The notes under the pieces were generated by a model. It saw nothing but the letters and a program-made list of their open reading frames with translations. It had not been told where the DNA came from and made no database searches. Positions 33,412-41,939 of a stretch of DNA of 64,000 nt are shown here, piece after piece (the first letter of the stretch is position 1; each line of letters opens with the position of its first letter). The position numbers and the translations under genes were made by a program. Source of the DNA: Saccharothrix espanaensis DSM 44229 (GTDB lineage: Bacteria > Actinomycetota > Actinomycetes > Mycobacteriales > Pseudonocardiaceae). The stretch lies in the NCBI RefSeq assembly GCF_000328705.1, contig NC_019673.1:1116001-1180000 (forward strand), read 5' to 3'.

Positions 33412-34964
33412 CCAGGCCCATCCTGGCGGTCCTCGCCGTGCTCGGCCTGCTGCTCGGGTCCACGCCGTCCGCCCTCGCCGCCCAGAACTACACGCCGATC
33501 AGCGGCGCGGGGTCGACGTGGAGCTACAACGCGCTCGACCAGTGGCGCAAGAACGTCGTCCAGTACGGGATGCGGATCAGCTTCTCCGGCACCGGCTCGA
33601 CCGACGGCCGCAACCAGTTCCGGTCCGGCCAGGTGGACTTCGCGGTCTCCGAGATCCCCTTCGGGCTCAAGGACGGCGACAAGGTCGAGCCCTCGCCGGA
33701 CAAGGACTCCTTCGCCTACATGCCGATCGTGGCCGGCGGCACGTCGCTGATGTACAACCTCAAGATCGGCGGCAAGCGGGTCACCAACCTGCGGCTGTCC
33801 GGTGAGGTGGTCACCAAGATGTTCACCGGCGCCATCACCTCGTGGGCCGACCCGGCGATCGCCCGGGACAACCCCGGCCTGAAGCTGCCCAACCGCAAGG
33901 TGGTGCCGGTCGTCCGGTCCGACGGCTCGGGCACCACGGCGCAGTTCACCACGTGGATGGCGTCACGGCACCCGGCGGTGTGGGACGACTACTGCCGCCG
34001 CGCCCAGCGCGCCACGCCGTGCGGCTTCACCTCCAACTACCCGCTGATCTCCCCGGTGGTCGGCCAGAACGGCTCGCTGGGCGTCGCGAACTACGTGCGC
34101 CAGGAGGGCAGCGAGGGCTCGATCACCTACGTCGAGTACTCCTACGCCCGCAACGCCCGGTTCCCGGTGGCGAAGCTGCTCAACACCAAGGGCTACTACG
34201 TCGAGCCGAAGGCGTCGGCGGTCGCCGTGGCGCTGCTCAAGGCGCGCATCCGCGACGACCTGACCCAGGTGCTCGACGACGTCTACACCAACGACGACGC
34301 GCGCAGCTACCCGATGTCGAGCTACAGCTACATGATCCTGCCGGTCAAGGAGACCGGGAAGTTCAACGGGGACAAGGGCCGGACGCTGTCCGACTTCGCC
34401 TACTACTTCCTGTGCGAGGGCCAGCAGCAGGCCGACCGGCTCGGGTTCTCGCCACTGCCGATCAACCTGGTGCGGGCGGGCATGGACCAGGTGGCCCGGG
34501 TGCCGGGGACCACCAAGCAGAACAAGGACCTCGGCAAGTGCAACAACCCGACGTTCTCGGCCGACGGGTCGAACACGCTGGCCACCAACGCGCCGCAACC
34601 GCCGGACTGCGACAAGCAGGGCCCCGCGCAGTGCGCGGAGGGCACCGGCGGCGCGACGGAGAACACCGAGTCCGGCGGGGACGACCCGGCTGACGAGGCC
34701 GCCGCCGAACAGCCCGGCACCGAGGCCGCCGCCGCCCAGACCACCGGCACCGAGGCACCCGCCGAACAAGCCGCCGTCGCGGACGAACCGGCCAACGCGC
34801 GGACCAAGTCCGTGCAGGGCGCGTCGGCCGTGCCGGTGTCGGTGGACATCCGCGAGGACGACACGGTGCTGCTGATCTCGGTCGCGGCCGTGCTGCTGGC
34901 CGCGCTCGTGGTCGGTCCGCCGCTGGTCGCCAGACACCTGCGCAGACGGGAAACCACCAGATGA
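33408..34964 (+). CDS. pstS: PstS-like phosphate-binding protein, C-terminally membrane-anchored
   Basis: 518 residues from an ATG overlapping the pstA stop. A Sec signal without lipobox (cleavage near Ala25) is followed by a PstS domain with the phosphate-binding loops GAGSTW (33-38), SGTGSTDGRNQF and VRSDGSGTTAQF (170-180). Unlike usual lipoprotein PstS, it carries a long Ala/Thr/Glu/Pro linker (about 400-480) and a C-terminal transmembrane helix (VLLISVAAVLLAALVVGPPLV) with a basic tail. So it is anchored at the C-terminus, and the linker gives reach into the wall. It probably hands phosphate or a related oxyanion to PstC/PstA. Confidence 0.85.
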   Translation: MTRPILAVLAVLGLLLGSTPSALAAQNYTPISGAGSTWSYNALDQWRKNVVQYGMRISFSGTGSTDGRNQFRSGQVDFAVSEIPFGLKDGDKVEPSPDKDSFAYMPIVAGGTSLMYNLKIGGKRVTNLRLSGEVVTKMFTGAITSWADPAIARDNPGLKLPNRKVVPVVRSDGSGTTAQFTTWMASRHPAVWDDYCRRAQRATPCGFTSNYPLISPVVGQNGSLGVANYVRQEGSEGSITYVEYSYARNARFPVAKLLNTKGYYVEPKASAVAVALLKARIRDDLTQVLDDVYTNDDARSYPMSSYSYMILPVKETGKFNGDKGRTLSDFAYYFLCEGQQQADRLGFSPLPINLVRAGMDQVARVPGTTKQNKDLGKCNNPTFSADGSNTLATNAPQPPDCDKQGPAQCAEGTGGATENTESGGDDPADEAAAEQPGTEAAAAQTTGTEAPAEQAAVADEPANARTKSVQGASAVPVSVDIREDDTVLLISVAAVLLAALVVGPPLVARHLRRRETTR

Positions 34965-37324
34965 GACGCCTGCTGCTCGCCGCTGTCGTGCTGCTCACCG
35001 GGCTCGCCGTCTGGCCGAGCGCGGCCACCGCCCAGAACAGCTCGTCGGAGGTCACCGCCTCCGGCCGGGACGGGTTCGCGGACCTGAAGGTCACCGTCAC
35101 CCAGACCACCGGCCTGATCAACCAGACCGTCCGGATCCGCTGGACCGGCGGCAAGGAGACCGGACCGGTCGGCCGACTGGCCACCAACTACCTGCAGGTC
35201 ATGCAGTGCTGGGGCGACGACCCGGCCGGCCCGACCCGCGAGCAGTGCCAGTACGGCGGCCTGGAGGCGCAGAACGGCCTGGGCCTGGGCGACTACACGC
35301 GCAGCCGCCGGATCCGGCTGTCCACCATCGTCGACCCGGCCGAGAAGGACCCGCCCGCGCCCGGCGCGTACCTGCCGTTCCGCTCGGTGCAGGGCGAGAC
35401 GACCACCTCGTTCGGCAAGTACTTCGACGGCGGCACCACCAACGAGGTGCCGTTCGCCAAGACCCGCCCGGACGGCACCGGCGAACTGGACTTCGAGGTG
35501 CAGACCGCGCTGGAGGCCTACGGGCTGGGCTGCGGCAACGTCCGCGCCGACGGCCCCGACCAGGGCAGGCCGCGGCACTGCTGGCTGGTCGTGGTGCCGC
35601 GCGGCGACACCGAGGTCGACGGCCGCAAGCCCGGCGTCGACCACACCAGCGGCAACCTCGACACCTCGCCGCTGAGCCAGACCAACTGGAACGCCCGGAT
35701 CGCGGTCAAGCTGGAGTTCCAGCCGGTCGGCCGGGCCTGCCCGCTCGGGGCCGTCGAGCGCTCGCTGACCGGCCACGAGTTCGTCGCCGACGCGATGGCC
35801 CGCTGGCAGCCCGCGCTGTGCGCCGACGGCGGCACCACCTACGGCTTCACCCAGGTGCCCGACGGCATCGCCCGCGACCTGCTGGTGCAGGAGGAGCCGG
35901 GGATGGTCTTCGTGGCCGACCCGCAGGCCGCCGGGGACCGGTCGCCGGACCGGCCGGTGGTCTACGCGCCGGTCGCGGTCTCCGGGTTCGCGATCGCGTT
36001 CGTCATGGAACGCCAGTCGCGCGGCCCGGAGGTGGAGCCCGACCCGGGCGTCTGGATCCAGGACGGCTCGCCGATCGCCGACCTGAAGCTCAACGCCCGG
36101 CTGGTCGCGAAGCTGCTCACCCAGTCCTACCGGGACGCGGTGCCGGGCAACCAGCCGTACCTGGCGAAGAACCAGCGGCGGCTCAACGACGACCCGGAGT
36201 TCCTCGACCTCAACCCGGAGTTCAAGACCTTCGGCGTGCTGATGAACGCCCTGGACATCCTGTCGCCGTCGGTCGACCTCGACGCCACCACCGCGCTGTG
36301 GACGTGGATCGCCGCCGACGCCGACGCGCGGGCGTTCCTCGACGGCACCCCGGACCCGTCCGGCATGGTGGTCAACAAGAACTACCAGAACCTCTCGCTG
36401 CCGCTGCCGAACTTCCCCAAGCAGGACCTGAGCTGCCGCGACGTGCCCAACGTCGGACCGGACTGCGCGCTGCTGGCCCGGCCGCTGGCCGCCGACCTGC
36501 ACGAGGCCGGGCGCGGGATCAGCCGCGGCGACACGCTCGGCAAGTCGCCCAACGGCCTGCCCGACCCGGCCGACCCGACCAAGCCCGGCTACTCGCGGTC
36601 CCCGCGCCAGCCGGTCGGCGAGCGCAGCATGCTCGCGGTCGTGGACACGGCCACCGCGGCCCGCTACGGCCTGCCCACGGCCGCCCTGCGCAACGCGTCG
36701 GGCAACTACGTGAAACCGGACGACGCGGGCCTCACGGCGGCGCTGGGCCAGCTGAGCGCGACCGACGTGCCGGGCGTGCGCCGGGCGAACCCGGCCGCCA
36801 AGGCCGCCGACGCCTACCCGCTGCCCAGCGTCACCTACGCCGCCGCCGTGCCCGCCGCCATGGACACCAGGGCGGGCGCGGAGTACGCGCGGTTCCTGCG
36901 CTACGCCACCGGCCCCGGCCAGACCCGGGGCGAGGCGACCGGGCAGCTCCCGACCGGCTACCTGCCGCTGCCCGACGAGCTGCGCGAGCAGGCCGCCGAC
37001 GCGGCCGCGGTGATCGAGCGCGACGCCGGCAAGCAGACCACCGCGCCGGAGGAGTCCCAGGAGACCACCGCGGCGGTCGTGAAGCCCAAGCCCGCGCCCG
37101 CCGCGGTGCCGACGGCCGCGCCCGCGCCGGCCGCCGCCGTGCCGCCGCCGGCGGCGGCGGCGAAGGCGACCTCGACGGTGCCGGTGGCCGCGCTGCGCGA
37201 CACGCCGGCGACGCCGGTCGCCTGGGTGCTGCGCTACCTGCTGGCCGGCCTGCTGATCGCGGGCGGCGTGGCCACCGCGGCGGGGCCGGTGCTGCTGCGG
37301 CTGGGCGGCCGGGTGCGGCCGTGA
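34961..37324 (+). CDS. Large secreted, C-terminally anchored protein of the Pst-like locus
   Basis: 787 residues, ATG overlapping the previous stop. Signal peptide (about 1-25, SAATAQ) and C-terminal transmembrane helix (WVLRYLLAGLLIAGGVATAAG) with Arg tail; an Ala/Pro/Thr linker (about 690-745) precedes the anchor. The N-terminal third is beta-rich (GFADLKVTVTQTTGLINQTVRIRWTGG) and contains four to six Cys. The central part (about 330-500) has segments such as VVYAPVAVSGFAIAFVMER that resemble PstS-type binding proteins. I do not recognise a named family. It likely acts outside the membrane together with the PstS-like proteins, perhaps as a second ligand-binding subunit. Confidence 0.75.
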   Translation: MRRLLLAAVVLLTGLAVWPSAATAQNSSSEVTASGRDGFADLKVTVTQTTGLINQTVRIRWTGGKETGPVGRLATNYLQVMQCWGDDPAGPTREQCQYGGLEAQNGLGLGDYTRSRRIRLSTIVDPAEKDPPAPGAYLPFRSVQGETTTSFGKYFDGGTTNEVPFAKTRPDGTGELDFEVQTALEAYGLGCGNVRADGPDQGRPRHCWLVVVPRGDTEVDGRKPGVDHTSGNLDTSPLSQTNWNARIAVKLEFQPVGRACPLGAVERSLTGHEFVADAMARWQPALCADGGTTYGFTQVPDGIARDLLVQEEPGMVFVADPQAAGDRSPDRPVVYAPVAVSGFAIAFVMERQSRGPEVEPDPGVWIQDGSPIADLKLNARLVAKLLTQSYRDAVPGNQPYLAKNQRRLNDDPEFLDLNPEFKTFGVLMNALDILSPSVDLDATTALWTWIAADADARAFLDGTPDPSGMVVNKNYQNLSLPLPNFPKQDLSCRDVPNVGPDCALLARPLAADLHEAGRGISRGDTLGKSPNGLPDPADPTKPGYSRSPRQPVGERSMLAVVDTATAARYGLPTAALRNASGNYVKPDDAGLTAALGQLSATDVPGVRRANPAAKAADAYPLPSVTYAAAVPAAMDTRAGAEYARFLRYATGPGQTRGEATGQLPTGYLPLPDELREQAADAAAVIERDAGKQTTAPEESQETTAAVVKPKPAPAAVPTAAPAPAAAVPPPAAAAKATSTVPVAALRDTPATPVAWVLRYLLAGLLIAGGVATAAGPVLLRLGGRVRP

Positions 37325-37560
37325 CGCCACCAAGACCTGTCCGCCGGGCCGACCCGGGCGCGACACACCGCACGACGGCCGGGTTCGGCCGCGGGGCAGG
37401 GAAGAGGGGGAGGTGAGGGCCGCCCGGCCCGCGCGGAGTTGCCGCTGCGCGCAGGCCGGACTGACACCAGCGAGACCGGCGCCGTGACCACAAGCCGAAG
37501 CGCCGGACCAGTGAGCGGACAGCAGTCCGCGCACCCTTTTGCGAGAAAAGGATACATGCA
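37325..37560. other. 236-base gap inside the Pst-like locus
   Basis: GC-rich spacer with GGCCGGGTTCGGCC near 37377 as a small hairpin and a good AAAAGGA ribosome site just before the next gene. It is long enough for an internal promoter or a processing site, which would let the abundant secreted proteins downstream be expressed separately. I cannot assign promoter boxes. Confidence 0.4.
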
Positions 37561-38547
37561 GTGAGCAGGAAGCGTTTGCTCTGCGCGGCCTTCGCCGCTG
37601 TCGCCACCGTCGCTCTCGTGGGCGGTCCCGCACAGGCCGACCCGACCGGCACGCCCACCTACCGGGACATCGCCATCGTCGGCTCGGACACCACCCAGAC
37701 CGTGATGAACGGCCTGTCCGACGCCATCACCGTCGGTGGCTCCAAGCGCCTGGGCTCCTACGACGCCCGCGGCAGCGAGACCATCAAGACCAAGGAGGCC
37801 GGCTGCGTCCTCCCGCGCCCGGCGTCCTCCGGCGCGGGCGTGACCGCTCTGGTCAACTCGATCGAGGCCGGCGACAACTGCGTCCAGGCGGCGCGCTCGT
37901 CGTCGAACAACGCGGCGTCGTACGCGGGCAAGAACCTGACCTACGTCCCGTTCGCGGTCGACGCCATGACCTACTCGGTGCGCGGCGACAGCACGCTGAG
38001 CAAGAAGCTCACCACGGCGCAGCTGAAGTCGATCTACAACTGCACCGCCCCGGGCTCGGGCACCAACTTCAAGCCGCTGCTGCCGCAGTTCGGCTCGGGC
38101 AGCCGCGACTTCTTCCTCAAGCAGCTGGGCCTGACCAACGCGGCGAACTACACCACGCAGTTCCCGTGCGTCAGCGACATCGACGTCAACGGGGAGCCGA
38201 TCCAGGAGCACGTCGGCACGTACCTCACCGACACCAAGCACATCCTGCCGTACTCGATCGCCGTCTACCTGTCGCAGGTCTACGGCAACGCACCGGCCGC
38301 GCAGGGCAAGGCGGTCCTGGCGACGTTCAACGGCGTGGCCCCGTCGCAGCTCAACACCGCTTCGACGTTCAAGCGGGACGTCTACAACGTCATCCCGTCG
38401 GCGAAGGTCGCCGACCCGACCTACGCCCAGGTCTTCGTCGGCAACACCTCGCTGGTCTGCGCCAACACCGGCGTCATCACGACCTACGGCTTCGGCGTGA
38501 ACCCGAACTGCGGCAAGACCGACCTCGTCACCCCGCCCGCCCCGTAG
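37561..38547 (+). CDS. Secreted PstS-superfamily binding protein
   Basis: 328 residues from GTG 37561, AAAAGGA about 10 bases upstream. Signal peptide ends near ALVGGPAQA (26). The mature protein follows the PstS fold pattern: RDIAIVGSDTTQTVMNGLSDAI, then RPASSGAGVTALVNSI, VPFAVDAMTYSVRG, LTTAQLKSIYNC and the C-terminal lobe. The binding loops differ from true PstS (SSGAGVT in place of the usual SGT context), so the ligand may not be phosphate. No lipobox and no transmembrane anchor; it is either free or held by the anchored partners. Four Cys may form two disulfides. Confidence 0.82.
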   Translation: MSRKRLLCAAFAAVATVALVGGPAQADPTGTPTYRDIAIVGSDTTQTVMNGLSDAITVGGSKRLGSYDARGSETIKTKEAGCVLPRPASSGAGVTALVNSIEAGDNCVQAARSSSNNAASYAGKNLTYVPFAVDAMTYSVRGDSTLSKKLTTAQLKSIYNCTAPGSGTNFKPLLPQFGSGSRDFFLKQLGLTNAANYTTQFPCVSDIDVNGEPIQEHVGTYLTDTKHILPYSIAVYLSQVYGNAPAAQGKAVLATFNGVAPSQLNTASTFKRDVYNVIPSAKVADPTYAQVFVGNTSLVCANTGVITTYGFGVNPNCGKTDLVTPPAP

Positions 38548-38583
38548 TCGCCTGCTCCCCGTACCGGAAAGGTCTGCACACCT

Positions 38584-40155
38584 GTGCGCACTGACACCGC
38601 AATCCGTCGCCTCCTCGGTGGCGCCGTCGTGATCGCGGCCGCCGCCGCGGCAACCCTGGGCACCGCCGGCACGGCGCTGGCCGCCCCGCCCGCGGGCAAC
38701 CTGGGCTCCCTGACCATCAACAAGACCAGCGGCTCCGACGTCGAGGCGCCGACCTACACCACGTCGGCGGGCTGCACCGCCGACTCGGACGGCTACAGCC
38801 TGTTCGTCTACGGTCCGGGCGGCTTCGAGAACGGCCTGATCGGCACCACGCCGACCGACGTCGGCTTCTCCACCAGCGGCCCGATCACCGTGTTGCAGGG
38901 CCAGTCCTTCAAGGACATCGCGGTCGACAACAGCACCACCGTCACGCCGGGCGTCTACACGATCGCGGTGAACTGCGTCGACCTGTTCACCACCGAGGTC
39001 AAGGGCACCTTCACCCGGACCCTGACCTTCACCAGCGCCACCCAGTGGACCGCGGTGGACGCGGTCTCGACCAGCACCGCGCTGGCCGTGTCGCCCAACG
39101 CCCCGGTCACCGCGGGCACCCCGGTCACGCTGACCGCGTCGGTCACCCCGGCGTCGGCCACCGGCACCGTGCAGTTCAAGGACGGCGCGGGCAACCTGGG
39201 CGCGCCGGTCGCGGTGTCCGGTGGTTCGGCCACCCTCACCACGACCGACCTGGCGCCGGGCGCCAGGTCGCTGACCTCGGTGTTCACCGGCTCGGCCGGC
39301 CACATCCAGGGCTCCACCTCCCCGGCGGTGTCCTACCAGGTGAACGCCCCCGCGGCGATCACCACCACGACCGCGCTCGCGGTCTCCCCGAGCGGCTCGG
39401 CGGAGCAGTACTCCGCCGTGACGCTCAGCGCGACCGTGGCCCCGGCCGCGGCGGTGGGCACCGTGCAGTTCCTCGACGGTGCGGCCAACCTGGGCAACCC
39501 GGTGGCGGTCGTCGGCGGTTCGGCCACGCTGACCACCTCCACCCTCGCCGAGGGCGCGCACAGCTTCACCGCCAAGTTCGTCCCGGCCAACGCCGCCGCC
39601 TACGAGCCCTCGTCCTCGGTCGCGGTCCCGTTGACGGTCACCCCGTTCGCGGGCAAGTCCGCCAGCGAGACCATCACCACCGAGGTGCTCGCCGGTGAGC
39701 TGCTGATCAGCGTCGCCAACCAGAACGTGGTCCTGCCCTCGCCGGTCATGGCCGCCGACGGCTCGCTGCTGACCACGGCCGGCGCGCTCAACCCGATCAC
39801 CGTCACCGACACCCGCGCGGGCAACCCGGGCTGGAACGTCTCCGGCCAGGTGACCGACTTCGCCGCCGGCTCGAACGCGATCAACGGCGCCAACCTCGGT
39901 TGGTCCCCGAAGGTCGTCGACAAGTCCCCGGTGCAGAACATCACCACCGGCCCGGTCGTCGCGCCGGCCGACGCGATCGTGCCCGGCGCCTCGGCGCCGG
40001 CCGGTCTCGGCCTGGCCTCCTCGCGCACCCTGGCCACCGCGGCCGCGCTGGGCGGCAACGGCACCGCGAACCTCGGCGCGGACCTCGCGCTGAAGGTGCC
40101 GACCTCCACCCTCGCGGGCACCTACACGGCGATCCTCACGCTGACCGCCATCTGA
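38584..40155 (+). CDS. Secreted protein: two-Cys module plus two Ig-like (Big_3-type) repeats
   Basis: 523 residues from GTG 38584 with GGAAAGG upstream. After the signal peptide (about 1-33) comes a module of about 115 residues (38-155) with TYTTSAGC, LFVYGPGGFENGLIGTTP, QSFKDIAVDN and AVNCVDLF, shared with two neighbouring genes. Two Ig-like repeats follow (about 158-255 and 260-355), each with TGTVQFKDG/VGTVQFLDG and GSATLTT motifs. The C-terminal 170 residues are a further beta domain of unknown family. No anchor is visible. The first module is almost identical, at protein and nearly at DNA level, to that in the LAxTG protein, implying recent duplication or conversion. Confidence 0.82.
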   Translation: MRTDTAIRRLLGGAVVIAAAAAATLGTAGTALAAPPAGNLGSLTINKTSGSDVEAPTYTTSAGCTADSDGYSLFVYGPGGFENGLIGTTPTDVGFSTSGPITVLQGQSFKDIAVDNSTTVTPGVYTIAVNCVDLFTTEVKGTFTRTLTFTSATQWTAVDAVSTSTALAVSPNAPVTAGTPVTLTASVTPASATGTVQFKDGAGNLGAPVAVSGGSATLTTTDLAPGARSLTSVFTGSAGHIQGSTSPAVSYQVNAPAAITTTTALAVSPSGSAEQYSAVTLSATVAPAAAVGTVQFLDGAANLGNPVAVVGGSATLTTSTLAEGAHSFTAKFVPANAAAYEPSSSVAVPLTVTPFAGKSASETITTEVLAGELLISVANQNVVLPSPVMAADGSLLTTAGALNPITVTDTRAGNPGWNVSGQVTDFAAGSNAINGANLGWSPKVVDKSPVQNITTGPVVAPADAIVPGASAPAGLGLASSRTLATAAALGGNGTANLGADLALKVPTSTLAGTYTAILTLTAI

Positions 40156-40165
40156 TCGGAACCAC

Positions 40166-40196
40166 GGTGGGGGCGGGCTTCCCGTCCGTCCCCACC
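40166..40196 (+). terminator. Intercistronic hairpin in the Pst-like locus
   Basis: GGTGGGG (40166-40172) pairs with CCCCACC (40190-40196), with an inner CGGG/CCCG stem. It lies between two genes of the same direction, 11 bases after the stop, and may attenuate or protect mRNA. No T run follows. Confidence 0.45.
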
Positions 40197-40216
40197 CTCC
40201 ACAAAGGACTATGCAG

Positions 40217-41197
40217 ATGATCTGGCGCCGCGCGTTGGTGCTCGCCGTCCTGGCGCTCGGGCTCGCCGTCCCGCAGCCCGCGCAGGCGGCCGGGCCGACC
40301 ACGTTCGGGGTGCGCCCGGCGACCGCGCAGGCGCCGGACACCCGCAACAACTTCAGCTACAGCGCCACGCCCGGCGCCGTCGTCAAGGACCACGTGGCGG
40401 TGTCCAACGTCGCCGAGGAGCCGGTGACGCTGCGGGTCTACGCCAGCGACGCCTTCAACACCCCCGACGGCGGGTTCGACCTGCTCGCGGCGGGCAAGGA
40501 CCCGGTGGACGTCGGCCGGTGGTCCAAGGTCGACAAGAACGAGGTGGTCCTCCCGGGCCGCACCACGGCCATCGTGCCGTTCACGCTGACCGTCCCGACC
40601 AACGCCACGCCCGGCGACCACACCGGCGGTATCGTCGCGTCGCTCACCACCGAGGCGACCAACGCCGAAGGCCAGAAGGTCGCCGTCGAGCAGCGCGTGG
40701 GGGCGCGGGTCTACCTGCGCGTCTCCGGCGACCTCCGGCCGGGCCTGGCGGTCGAGGACTTCACCGCGTCGTACTCGGGCAGCCTGTTCGGCCTCGGGAC
40801 GACGGCGGTGGGCTACACCGTGCGCAACACCGGCAACGTCCGGTTGGGCGGCCGGCAGCAGGTGCGCGTCGAGACCCCCTGGGGCTCCGTCACCGACGGC
40901 CCCGCCCTCCCGGACCTGCCGGAACTGCTGCCGGGCAGCACCCGCCGGGTGGAGACCGCGGTGGACGGGGTGCTGCCCGCCGGCTGGGTGACCGCCCGCG
41001 TGCACGTCGACCCGGTCGCGCCGCAGGCCGTCGAACCCGCGCCGGCCGCCGTCGACGCGAGCGCCACCACCGCCGCGGTGCCGTGGCCGCTGGTGGCCCT
41101 GCTGCTGCTGGTCGCGGCCTTCCTGGTCCACCGGCGGCTGCGCCGCAAGCCCACCGCTCCCGAACCGCTGCCGGAGGCCGAACATGTCCCCGCGTGA
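40217..41197 (+). CDS. DUF916-like (WxL-associated) membrane-anchored surface protein
   Basis: 326 residues from ATG 40217, 8 bases after AAAGGA (ATG 40211 is too close). Signal peptide, then a beta-sandwich starting FGVRPATAQAPDTRNNFSYSATPGAVVKDHVAVSNVAEEPVTLRVYASDAF, which matches DUF916-type domains (peptidoglycan-interacting domains of WxL systems). A second beta domain contains VGYTVRNTGNVRLGGRQQVRVETPWG. C-terminal transmembrane helix and RRLRRK tail. A role in binding peptidoglycan or neighbouring surface proteins is inferred. The next gene starts 14 bases before its stop. Confidence 0.8.
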   Translation: MIWRRALVLAVLALGLAVPQPAQAAGPTTFGVRPATAQAPDTRNNFSYSATPGAVVKDHVAVSNVAEEPVTLRVYASDAFNTPDGGFDLLAAGKDPVDVGRWSKVDKNEVVLPGRTTAIVPFTLTVPTNATPGDHTGGIVASLTTEATNAEGQKVAVEQRVGARVYLRVSGDLRPGLAVEDFTASYSGSLFGLGTTAVGYTVRNTGNVRLGGRQQVRVETPWGSVTDGPALPDLPELLPGSTRRVETAVDGVLPAGWVTARVHVDPVAPQAVEPAPAAVDASATTAAVPWPLVALLLLVAAFLVHRRLRRKPTAPEPLPEAEHVPA

Positions 41198-41912
41198 CCG
41201 CTTGTCGTTGGCCGGTCTGGTGTTCGCGCTGTGCGCGCTGTTCCCCGGCGTCGCGCAGGCCGCGCCGCTGGGCGACCTGGTGGTGACGCCCGGCGAGAGC
41301 AGGGACGCCGCTCCGGTGCGCATCGCCACCTCCGCCGGGTGCCCGAAGGCCGCCGACGGCTACGTCGCCACGATGCGCGGCGCGGGACTGCCCGCCGAGG
41401 GCCTGGTGATCGTGGCCAACAGCGATGTCGGGCTGTCCCACGACCACGCCTTCGAGGTGCCGGTCGCGTTGACGTTCAAGGACTTCGCGGCCGACAACAA
41501 CGTGACGTTCAGCGGGAAGTACGAGCTGGCGCTGTCCTGCATCGACTCGTTCACCCAGCAGGACCACGGCGGGTTCACCGGCACGCTGGACTTCGTCGAG
41601 CCGGCCCGGTACGTGGCCCTGGGCCCGGCGAAGGGCCCGCAACGCCCGACCGCGCCGCTGGTCGTGCCCGTCGACCCGCCCGCACCCGGCGGCGAGCAGG
41701 CCACCCCGCCCGCCTCGGGCAATCCCGCCCCGCCCGCCTCGGGCGATCCCGCCCCGCCCGCCGAGCAGGAGCAGCCGGCCCAGCCGCAGGCCGCCGCGCC
41801 GGTGCAGACCGGTGGCGGACAACCGTTGCTGTACATCGCGATCGGGGTCGTCGGGGCCGTCGCGGTGATCGCGGCCGGGTCCTTCCTGCGCCGCCGCCGG
41901 TCCACTGACTGA
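41184..41912 (+). CDS. Membrane-anchored protein with a single two-Cys module
   Basis: 242 residues; ATG 41184 overlaps the DUF916-like gene by 14 bases. Signal peptide (about 1-27), then a diverged copy of the module seen in both flanking secreted proteins: RIATSAGCPKAADGYVATMRGAG ... TFKDFAADNNVTFSGKYELALSCIDSF. A Pro/Ala/Gln linker (about 150-205, with PPASGNPAPPASGDP) and a C-terminal transmembrane helix with RRRR tail anchor it. The conserved pair of Cys probably forms a disulfide. Function unknown. Confidence 0.8.
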   Translation: MSPRDRLSLAGLVFALCALFPGVAQAAPLGDLVVTPGESRDAAPVRIATSAGCPKAADGYVATMRGAGLPAEGLVIVANSDVGLSHDHAFEVPVALTFKDFAADNNVTFSGKYELALSCIDSFTQQDHGGFTGTLDFVEPARYVALGPAKGPQRPTAPLVVPVDPPAPGGEQATPPASGNPAPPASGDPAPPAEQEQPAQPQAAAPVQTGGGQPLLYIAIGVVGAVAVIAAGSFLRRRRSTD

Positions 41913-41939
41913 TCCACCCTGAACACGGAGGAAACGCTC

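Noticed and set aside
34403..40350. Long minus-strand frames over the Pst-like locus
   Set aside because: They mirror overlapping plus-strand genes that have signal peptides, anchors and binding-protein motifs.
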